This document shows, piece after piece, positions 48,801 through 54,473 of a DNA stretch of 64,000 nucleotides. This DNA is from Roseospirillum parvum. Its GTDB lineage: Bacteria > Pseudomonadota > Alphaproteobacteria > Rhodospirillales > Rhodospirillaceae. The notes beneath the pieces are model-generated. The model searched no databases, was not told the origin of the DNA, and saw only the letters and a list, made by a program, of their open reading frames with translations. How positions within the stretch are numbered: position 1 is the first letter of the stretch; each line of letters opens with the position of its first letter. Position numbers and translations under genes: made by a program. The DNA lies in contig NZ_FNCV01000010.1 in NCBI RefSeq assembly GCF_900100455.1, positions 27,594 to 91,593 of the forward strand, given 5' to 3'.

Positions 48801-49481
48801 TCAGGACCGCATCGCCGCCGCCACCTGGGCCAGACGGCGGACGGTCGGCGGATCGGCTTGGGCGGACAGATGGTCGGGCAGGAAGTGGCGCTGGAAGGCG
48901 CACAGGCTGGCCGGCAGGTCGGCGGTGTCGTAGCCGATGAGGCGCAGCAGGTCTTCCGGCGGCTGGGTCAGCAGCTCGGCGGGGGGCGGCCGGTCGGGGT
49001 CGGGCCACAGGCCGAGGCCATGTTCGGCCAGCCGGGGCCAGGGGAACAACTCGCCGGGGTCCTGTTTGCGGCTGGGGGCGACGTCGGCGTGGCCGATCAC
49101 CCGCTGGACCGGGATGGGGTGGCGGGCGCGGATCGCCGTGGCCAGTTCGATCAGGCGGTCGATCTGGGAGGCCGGAAAGGGCCGGTAGCCGAATTCGTGG
49201 CCCGGGTTGACCAGCTCGATGCCGATCGAGCGGTCGTTGATGTTGCCGGCCCCGGCCCAGTGGGCCACCCCGGCGTGCCAGGCCCGGCGCTCCTCGGGCA
49301 CCAGTTGGTGCGCGGTGCCGTCTTCCTCGATCAGATAGTGGGCGCTGACCTGGGCCACCGGGTCGCACAACCGTTCCAGCGCCGCCCGGGCGCTGGTCAT
49401 GCCGGTGTAGTGGACGATCAGCAGGTCGATGGCGATGCCGGCCGGGCGCGGCCCATGGTTGGGCGACGGGGTGTGGATCAC
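48801..49481 (-). CDS. N-acetylmuramoyl-L-alanine amidase (Amidase_2, AmpD-like)
   Basis: Zinc amidase of 226 aa that splits the bond between N-acetylmuramic acid and L-alanine in peptidoglycan or its fragments. IDLLIVHYTGMTSARAALERL contains the first zinc histidine (H24), and VIGHADVAPSRKQDPGELFPWPRL the second histidine and a Cys/Asp-type position (D in KQDPG). HYLIEEDGTAHQLVPEERRAWHAG is typical of the fold. No signal peptide is visible, so it is probably cytosolic and acts in cell-wall recycling like AmpD. A C-terminal extension of ~60 residues (EDLLRLIGYD...AFQRHF) looks like a small peptidoglycan-binding-type helical domain. The ATG at 49481. Confidence 0.92.
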   Translation of the reverse strand: MIHTPSPNHGPRPAGIAIDLLIVHYTGMTSARAALERLCDPVAQVSAHYLIEEDGTAHQLVPEERRAWHAGVAHWAGAGNINDRSIGIELVNPGHEFGYRPFPASQIDRLIELATAIRARHPIPVQRVIGHADVAPSRKQDPGELFPWPRLAEHGLGLWPDPDRPPPAELLTQPPEDLLRLIGYDTADLPASLCAFQRHFLPDHLSAQADPPTVRRLAQVAAAMRS

Positions 49482-49494
49482 GGGACCGGCCCGC

Positions 49495-49920
49495 TCAATC
49501 GAGCATGAAGTGACAGTGGGCGGCGGCGACCGGGCGGTCGGGGCCGTCCTGCCACGCCGAGACCCGGATGTTGGCGATGCGCCGCCCCTGCTTCACCATC
49601 TCGGCCCGGGCCAGGGTGGTCACGGCGCGGCACGGCCTGAGGTAGTCCACCGACAGGTTGATGATGCGCGGCGGCACCGTGGGGTCGAGGCGCCACAACA
49701 GCTCCATGATGGCGGCGTGTTCCAGCAGGCCGCCGACCACGCCGCCGTGCAGGGCGGGCAGCGAGGTGTTGCCCACGTTGTCGGCCTTGAAGGGCAGACG
49801 GGTGGTCAGGGTGTCGCCCTCCACCGCCACCTCGATGCCCAGGAAGCCGGCGTAGGGGAACAGGGCGCAGACCTCGGGGAAACGGCCCTCGGCCTTCAGG
49901 GTGCGGATGCGTTCCAGCAT
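49495..49920 (-). CDS. PaaI-family hotdog thioesterase
   Basis: Hotdog-fold thioesterase of 141 aa. FLGIEVAVEGDTLTTRLPFKADNVGNTSLPALHGGVVGGLLEHAAIM holds the HGG motif and following acidic/catalytic region of PaaI/YdiI-type acyl-CoA thioesterases. It probably removes CoA from acyl- or aryl-CoA. The ATG at 49920 lies within the stop codon of the upstream paralogue (TGATG), so the two are translationally coupled and may form a heteromeric complex or use related substrates. Start at 49920; the frame continues to 50187 through the neighbour. Confidence 0.87.
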   Translation of the reverse strand: MLERIRTLKAEGRFPEVCALFPYAGFLGIEVAVEGDTLTTRLPFKADNVGNTSLPALHGGVVGGLLEHAAIMELLWRLDPTVPPRIINLSVDYLRPCRAVTTLARAEMVKQGRRIANIRVSAWQDGPDRPVAAAHCHFMLD

Positions 49921-50396
49921 CAGGCGCCCTCCCTCTTGCCCGGCAGGTCGGGAACGAAACCGACCGAGCCGATCATGAAGGTGGCGACGCAGTTGGCCAC
50001 CGCGTTGGCCGCCTCGCCCTGGTAGGCGGTGGCGCGCACGAAAGCCACCGAGCGGGTCAGCCGGTAGACCTCGCCGGCGCCCAGGATGTCGACCCCGGGC
50101 TCGGCCGGCTTCAGGTAGTCGATGCGCAGATCGAGCGTGGCCACCGAGCGCCCCCGGGGCACGTTGGCGAAGGTGACGATGCCGCACACCGTGTCGAGCA
50201 GGGTGGTGATCGCCCCGCCGTGGATCACCCCGGTGATGGGATTGCCGACCAGATCGGCCCGCCAGGGCAGCTTCAGGATCACCTTGTCGGCGGCCAGCGA
50301 GACGCCCTCAAGGCCGATCGCCCGGCACTGGGGCAACTCGGTCAGCGAGCCGGCGAAGTCCTCGAAGGAAGATGGCGGAGGCGGCGGGTTGGGCAT
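49920..50396 (-). CDS. PaaI-family hotdog thioesterase (second copy)
   Basis: Hotdog thioesterase of 158 aa, paralogous in fold to the downstream gene. GVSLAADKVILKLPWRADLVGNPITGVIHGGAITTLLDTVCGIVTF carries the HGG motif and the D in LLDT; VATLDLRIDYLKPAEPG is the second strand pattern. It overlaps the next gene by 1 bp and lies 27 bp downstream of the FAH-family hydrolase gene on the same strand, suggesting a three-gene unit that processes CoA-linked or oxo acids. The N-terminus MPNPPPPPSSFEDFAGSLTELPQCRAIG is Pro-rich. Substrate unknown. Confidence 0.88.
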   Translation of the reverse strand: MPNPPPPPSSFEDFAGSLTELPQCRAIGLEGVSLAADKVILKLPWRADLVGNPITGVIHGGAITTLLDTVCGIVTFANVPRGRSVATLDLRIDYLKPAEPGVDILGAGEVYRLTRSVAFVRATAYQGEAANAVANCVATFMIGSVGFVPDLPGKREGA

Positions 50397-50423
50397 GGCG
50401 ACCTTGGCGATCCGCTGGCCGGC

Positions 50424-51122
50424 TCAGTCCAGGCGCACGGTCAGGGTCGGCAGGTCGGCCGCCTGGGCGATCAGGGTCTGCCCCCGCTCGACGGCGGCAA
50501 CGCCGGCCGGGGTGCCGGTGAAGATCAGATCGCCGGGGGCCAGCCGAACCAGGGTCGACAGGTTGGCGATCAACTCGGCGACCGGCCAAATGAGGTCGGC
50601 GATGTCGCCCTGCTGGCGCACCTCGCCATCCACCGTCAGACGGATCGGACCGCCGCCCAGCGGGTGGCCGGGGCTGGGCAGCAGCGGGCCGATGGGGGCC
50701 GAGGCGTCGAAGCCCTTGGCCATGTCCCAGGGCTGGCCCTTGGCCTTGGCCTGGGCCTGCAGGTCGCGCCGCGTCATGTCCAGGCCGACGGCGTGGCCGA
50801 ACACCAGATCGGCGGCGGCGGTCGGCGCCAGGTCCTGGCCGCCGGCCTTCAGCGCCACCACCAGTTCCACTTCCGGGTGCAGGTCGCGGGTGGCCGGCGG
50901 ATAGGGCAGGACCAGCGGCCGCCCGGGCTCGCCGGGGCTCACCGCGTCGGCCGGCTTGGTGAAGAAGAAGGGCGGCTCGCGGCCCGGATCGCCGCCCATC
51001 TCGCGGGCGTGGTCGGCGTAGTTGCGGCCGACGCAGAACACCCGGCGCAGGGGAAAGCGTTCCTCGCGCCCGGCGACGGCCAGGCTGGGCGGCAGGACGG
51101 GGGAGAAGACGAAGCGGCTCAT
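50424..51122 (-). CDS. Fumarylacetoacetate-hydrolase-family protein
   Basis: FAH-fold enzyme of 232 aa, of the short YcgM/FahD type. [33 protein letters not shown], then [15 protein letters not shown] with the metal-binding E-x-E residues and D in [16 protein letters not shown], and [19 protein letters not shown] near the end. It binds Mg2+ and acts as an acylpyruvase or oxaloacetate decarboxylase in relatives. The ATG at 51122 ([13 protein letters not shown]). Upstream is a promoter followed by a hairpin with a T run, which may attenuate this gene or end a short RNA. Two thioesterase genes follow. Confidence 0.9.
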   Translation of the reverse strand: MSRFVFSPVLPPSLAVAGREERFPLRRVFCVGRNYADHAREMGGDPGREPPFFFTKPADAVSPGEPGRPLVLPYPPATRDLHPEVELVVALKAGGQDLAPTAAADLVFGHAVGLDMTRRDLQAQAKAKGQPWDMAKGFDASAPIGPLLPSPGHPLGGGPIRLTVDGEVRQQGDIADLIWPVAELIANLSTLVRLAPGDLIFTGTPAGVAAVERGQTLIAQAADLPTLTVRLD

Positions 51123-51161
51123 GCCCTTGAAGGTAGACCCACGACCCCCCCGATGAAAACC

Positions 51162-51200
51162 AAAAAGGCGCCCGGCCGAGGGGGAGGTCGGCCGGGCGCC
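51162..51200 (-). terminator. Rho-independent terminator or attenuator before the FAH-family gene
   Basis: Perfect 13-bp arms GGCGCCCGGCCGA (51167-51179) and TCGGCCGGGCGCC (51188-51200). Read on the minus strand, the hairpin is followed by TTTTT (51166-51162). It lies after the promoter and before the FAH start, a classic attenuator position, or the end of a small RNA, or the end of lolA-type readthrough. Confidence 0.8.
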
Positions 51201-51298
51201 ACTGCTCCATGGGGGGGGGTTATGGAGCCGGGAGCCACGCCAGGGGAGAACGCGGCCCCCTTCTTCAGGGAGAGGGCGCCGGGGAAAGCGCCCTTCCT
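51162..51298 (-). ncRNA. Candidate small RNA or attenuated leader
   Basis: About 137 nt between the predicted transcript start and the terminator. Three nested or serial hairpins are visible on the minus strand: CAGG-(GGCGC...GCGCC)-CCTG, then GGCTCCAT-C-run-ATGGAGC, then the terminator. It matches no RNA family I know. Confidence 0.3.
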
Positions 51299-51305
51299 GA
51301 TTGTC

Positions 51306-51334
51306 CATATAGGCGAAGGTCCGTGGCGGGGCAA
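51306..51334 (-). promoter_or_regulatory. Sigma-70-like promoter of the FAH leader
   Basis: Minus strand: TTGCCC (51334-51329), a 17-bp spacer, TATATG (51311-51306). The predicted start is near 51298, giving a 176-nt leader before the FAH-family ATG. Confidence 0.5.
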
Positions 51335-51412
51335 TAACCCAGCGGTGGGGTCTGGAATGAATCGTGTTCATTCCCCTTCCCGCGCTGGGGACATGACCGG
51401 TCCGCGCCGGGC

Positions 51413-52063
51413 TCAGCGATTCTGCTGCCCCCACTGCCCGGCCGGCACCGCCAGTTCGAACAGGTCGCCGTCCAGCTCGATCCCGAAGCGGGGCTCGTAC
51501 AGGGACACGGTGGTTTCCACATTCTGGGCGTCAAGAATGCGCCACTGGCGCAACTCCAGCGGCGTTTCGGAAAAGACCATGGTCAACAGCCCGGCGTCGG
51601 GGTCGTCGGCCTGGCGCACCGCCACCTCCAGCGTCTCGCCGACCCGCGTCACGCCTTCCAACAGCACCTCGTCGGAAAAGAAGCTGAGGTCGGGCTTCAG
51701 CAGCAGCCCGGCCGGGGTCAGGCCAAGCGGCACGTGGCTGTACTGGTCCAGTTCCTTGTCGTGGTAGATCAGGAAGTTGCCATCGGCCACGATGAGCACC
51801 GGGGTGGGCGGATCGTAGGCGATGCGCATCTTCCACGGGCGCTTGATGTAAACCGTGCCCTCGGCGTAGTTGCCGGTCGAGGAGACCTGGACGAAGCGCG
51901 CCTCGAGCGTCGTGATGTCGGCCATGTGGGCCGCGATGCGCTCCAGCGTGGCCCGCTGGTCGGCGTCGGGCTCGAAGGCCGCCAGCGGCGAGACCGCGAC
52001 CAGCACAAGCCCCAGCGCCAGCAGGCACGGGCGAAACAGGCGAAACGGCGAACGGCGGGGCAT
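51413..52063 (-). CDS. LolA-like outer-membrane lipoprotein carrier protein
   Basis: Periplasmic protein of 216 aa with a signal peptide ([30 protein letters not shown], cleavage near LAA). The mature part has the LolA pattern: [74 protein letters not shown]. LolA carries lipoproteins from LolCDE to LolB across the periplasm. The ATG at 52063 gives the signal peptide; the longer frame to 52195 passes through a tandem repeat and is not real. In many alphaproteobacteria lolA follows ftsK; here it is alone. Whether it is LolA itself or a relative (DUF2092/LolA-like) is not settled. Confidence 0.87.
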   Translation of the reverse strand: MPRRSPFRLFRPCLLALGLVLVAVSPLAAFEPDADQRATLERIAAHMADITTLEARFVQVSSTGNYAEGTVYIKRPWKMRIAYDPPTPVLIVADGNFLIYHDKELDQYSHVPLGLTPAGLLLKPDLSFFSDEVLLEGVTRVGETLEVAVRQADDPDAGLLTMVFSETPLELRQWRILDAQNVETTVSLYEPRFGIELDGDLFELAVPAGQWGQQNR

Positions 52064-52120
52064 GAACGGGGTCTCCGGGACTGACGGGCGGCCAAGCACA
52101 CATGCTGGCCGGCCATTACG

Positions 52121-52176
52121 GCCAAACCTGGGCGGCAAAACCTGGGTAGCCAAACCTGGGTGGCCAAACCTAGGCG
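52121..52176. repeat. Four copies of a 14-nt tandem repeat between lolA-like and dehydrogenase genes
   Basis: The unit GCCAAACCTGGGCG repeats with period 14 (AAACCTGGG begins at 52124, 52138, 52152 and, as AAACCTAGG, 52166). It lies in the 217-bp divergent gap, about 60 nt before the lolA-like ATG, so it is probably in its leader or promoter. Copy-number change could alter expression. Confidence 0.8.
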
Positions 52177-52280
52177 GCACGGGACCAGCCGGCAAGCCCG
52201 CGCCGCCGATTGCCTAAGCCGCGCCAAGCCGATAAACAGGTCCCACCCCGCGCCCGGAGCGCCGCCTTGAGAGGAGCCCC

Positions 52281-53579
52281 ATGACCACGCCCCGTTCCGT
52301 CTCGGTGATCGGCCTTGGCTACGTCGGCCTGCCGGTGGCGGTGGCCTTCGGGCGCACCGGCGCCCCAGGTATCGAGCCGGTGGTCGCGTTCGACATCGAC
52401 CCGCGCCGCATCGCCGAGCTGGAAGCCGGCCATGACCGCACCGGCGAGGTGAGCGACGCCGACCTCGCCGCCACCGCCCTCACCCTGACCACCGATCCCC
52501 TGAGCCTGAAGGCGGCCGATTTCCACATCGTCACCGTGCCCACGCCAATCGATGGCGCCCGCCTGCCCGACCTCTCGCCCCTGAAGGCGGCCAGCCGGAC
52601 GGTCGGCGCCATCCTCAAGCCGGGCGACATCGTGGTCTACGAATCGACCGTCTACCCGGGCGCCACCGAGGACGTCTGCGTGCCCATCCTGGAAGCCGCC
52701 AGCGGCCTCAAGCTGGGCCAGGACTTCGCCGTCGGCTACAGCCCCGAGCGCATCAACCCCGGCGACACCCGCCACCGACTGGCCACCATCGCCAAGGTGG
52801 TCTCGGCCTCCGACCCAGAAACCCTTCAGGTGGTCGCCGACACCTACCGCCGGGTGATCGAGGCCGACATCCACCAGGCCCCCTCGATCAAGGTGGCCGA
52901 GGCCGCCAAGGTGATCGAAAACACCCAGCGCGACCTCAACATCGCCCTGATGAACGAACTGGCCCTGATCTTCGAGCGCCTCGGCATCGATACCGGCGAC
53001 GTGCTGGCCGCCGCCGGCACCAAATGGAACTTCCTGCCCTTCACCCCCGGGCTGGTCGGCGGCCACTGCATCGGCGTCGATCCCTACTACCTGACCCACC
53101 GCGCCCAGCAGGTGGGCTACCACCCGGAAGTGATCCTCGCCGGACGGCGCATCAACGACGGCATGGGCGCCTTCGTGGCCCGCCAGATCATCACCCGACT
53201 GCTGCAAAACGGCGCCGGACCCCGCCCCCGGGTCAGCGTGCTCGGCCTCACCTTCAAGGAAGACGTGCCCGACATCCGCAACACCCGGGTGGTCGACATC
53301 ATCGCCGAACTCACCACCTTCGGCATCGAGGTCAACGTCGCCGACCCGCTGGCCGACCCCCAGCAGGTGAAGGACGAGTACAACCTCACCCTGACCCCCC
53401 TCGACGACCTCCCCCAGGCCGACGCCATCGTCCTCGCCGTCGGCCACCACCCCTTCCGCGAGATGGGCTGGAACGGCATCACAAGACTGCTCAAGAACCA
53501 CCAAGGCATCGTCGCCGACGTGAAACACACCCTGCCCCGGGAAACCACACCTCCCGGCGTGACACTCTGGCGGCTGTAA
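52281..53579 (+). CDS. UDP-N-acetyl-sugar 6-dehydrogenase (WbpO/TviB type)
   Basis: NAD-dependent nucleotide-sugar dehydrogenase of 432 aa that oxidises the C6 of a UDP-HexNAc to a uronate for capsule or O-antigen. The Rossmann motif VIGLGYVGLPVAVAFG is at ~9-24. VPTPID, VVYESTVYPGATEDVC, NTQRDLNIALMNELALIF and GGHCIGVDPYYLTHRAQ with the catalytic cysteine are present, followed by VSVLGLTFKEDVPDIRNTRV. The pattern favours UDP-GalNAc/GlcNAc (WbpO/TviB) over UDP-Glc dehydrogenase. The ATG at 52281 follows GAGAGGAG. The last ~60 codons use AT-free but less common codons with long C runs. It is followed by a repeat-dense region. Confidence 0.93.
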   Translation: MTTPRSVSVIGLGYVGLPVAVAFGRTGAPGIEPVVAFDIDPRRIAELEAGHDRTGEVSDADLAATALTLTTDPLSLKAADFHIVTVPTPIDGARLPDLSPLKAASRTVGAILKPGDIVVYESTVYPGATEDVCVPILEAASGLKLGQDFAVGYSPERINPGDTRHRLATIAKVVSASDPETLQVVADTYRRVIEADIHQAPSIKVAEAAKVIENTQRDLNIALMNELALIFERLGIDTGDVLAAAGTKWNFLPFTPGLVGGHCIGVDPYYLTHRAQQVGYHPEVILAGRRINDGMGAFVARQIITRLLQNGAGPRPRVSVLGLTFKEDVPDIRNTRVVDIIAELTTFGIEVNVADPLADPQQVKDEYNLTLTPLDDLPQADAIVLAVGHHPFREMGWNGITRLLKNHQGIVADVKHTLPRETTPPGVTLWRL

Positions 53580-53610
53580 AGAGCGACGACAGCGGGCGCC
53601 GCGGATCGTC

Positions 53611-53677
53611 GGGGGCCTTGCCCCCGAACCCCCACCGGGGGGACCGGGTCCCCCCGGACCCCGCCATTTCGTTGGTG
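53611..53677 (+). repeat. Double-hairpin repeat copy 4 (left arm of mirrored element)
   Basis: GGGGGCCTTGCCCCC hairpin, GAACCCCCACC linker, then a GGGGGGACC/GGTCCCCCC hairpin and GGACCCCGCCATTTCGTTGGTG. It is the inverted counterpart of 53876-53947 and belongs to the same family as copies 1-3. Confidence 0.8.
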
Positions 53678-53875
53678 CGTGAACGCCACGCCTTTGAGGG
53701 GAACGCCCCTGGTTGTTGGTTGCAGGCCAGCTTCGCTGGCCTGCCTGAACCCAACCACAGCAGGGCACGGCGAACGCCACGGATCGGCGGCCCAAATCGC
53801 TTGTTGTTTTCGCAGGCCGGCGAAGCCGGCCTGCAACCAACCCCAATCAGCGTTCAACGATACCGCAGCGTTCCA

Positions 53876-53947
53876 CACCAACGAATTGGCGGGGGTCCGG
53901 GGGACCGCCTTCGGTCCCCCGGTGGGGGTTCGGGGGCAAAGCCCCCG
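53876..53947 (-). repeat. Double-hairpin repeat copy 5 (right arm of mirrored element)
   Basis: CACCAACGAATTGGCGGGGGTCC, then GGGGGACC-GCCTTC-GGTCCCCC, a GGTGGGGGTTC linker and GGGGGC-AAA-GCCCCC. Reverse-complementary to copy 4. Confidence 0.8.
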
Positions 53948-53984
53948 TTTTGAAAGCGTGGGGGTTTGGGGGCAAAGCCCCCGT

Positions 53985-54473
53985 TCACCCCTTGCGCGCG
54001 GGGAACAGCGAGTCCCAGACCAGCAGCACCGCACCGATGGTGATTGCCGAGTCGGCGACGTTGAAGGCGGGCCAGTGGTAACCCATGGCGTGGACATCCA
54101 GGAAGTCGGCCACGGCGCCGAAGCGGATGCGGTCGATGGCGTTGCCGATGGCGCCGCCGATGATCAGCGACAGGGCGAGGCGCAGGCGTTTGCCGTCGGC
54201 CCGGGCCAGCCACAGCATCAGGCCGCCGGCGATGCCCAGCGACAGGCCGGTGAGCAGCCAGGGCCCGGCGCCGGTGAACAGCGAGAAGCTGACCCCGGTG
54301 TTCCAGGCCATGACCAGATTGAAGAACGGCGTCACCTCGATGATGCGCGGCGGCACCATGACCAGCGAGACCATGACCCACTTGGTGAGCTGATCCAAAA
54401 GCAGGACCAGGGCGGCCGGGACCAGCCCGCGCCCCAGGCGGGTCAGCGGTTGGGCCAGGGCGGGCAGCCTCAT
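53985..54473 (-). CDS. lspA: Lipoprotein signal peptidase
   Basis: Inner-membrane aspartyl peptidase of 162 aa that removes the signal peptide of prolipoproteins after lipid attachment. Four membrane segments are visible. The family blocks VLLLDQLTKWVM, FFNLVMAWNTGVSFSLF, IIGGAIGNAIDRIRFGAVADFLDVH (catalytic D in NAIDR) and WPAFNVADSAITIGAVLL (catalytic D) are intact. The ATG at 54473 overlaps the ileS stop by 4 bp, the usual ileS-lspA coupling. The extended open frame to 54584 is an artefact. Its stop is immediately followed by hairpin repeats. Confidence 0.96.
   Translation of the reverse strand: MRLPALAQPLTRLGRGLVPAALVLLLDQLTKWVMVSLVMVPPRIIEVTPFFNLVMAWNTGVSFSLFTGAGPWLLTGLSLGIAGGLMLWLARADGKRLRLALSLIIGGAIGNAIDRIRFGAVADFLDVHAMGYHWPAFNVADSAITIGAVLLVWDSLFPARKG

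Larger units (their letters stand above)
51123..51412. other. 290-bp leader region of the FAH-family gene
   Basis: On the minus strand it holds a sigma-70-like promoter (51306-51334) then ~135 nt with several hairpins and ends in a terminator-like hairpin (51162-51200), 40 nt before the FAH gene. See the ncRNA and terminator entries. No gene is apparent. Confidence 0.6.
53611..53947. repeat. 336-bp mirrored element with nested inverted repeats
   Basis: Outer arms 53611-53677 and 53876-53947 are imperfect inverted repeats of about 70 bp. Moving inwards, GTGAACGC pairs with GCGTTCCAC, and GGTTGCAGGCC (about 53719) pairs with GGCCTGCAACC (about 53829). Each inner arm also forms its own hairpin: GCAGGCCAGC-TTC-GCTGGCCTGC and GCAGGCCGGC-GAA-GCCGGCCTGC. 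The central spacer is about 65 nt. It looks like two copies of one repeat unit placed head to head. Confidence 0.78.
53580..53984. other. 405-bp gap made almost wholly of inverted repeats
   Basis: It lies between the convergent dehydrogenase (+) and lspA (-) genes. Nearly all of it is one mirrored element (53611-53947), followed by an extra GGGGGCAAAGCCCCC hairpin at about 53969-53984 just before the lspA stop. No gene is present. Confidence 0.8.
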
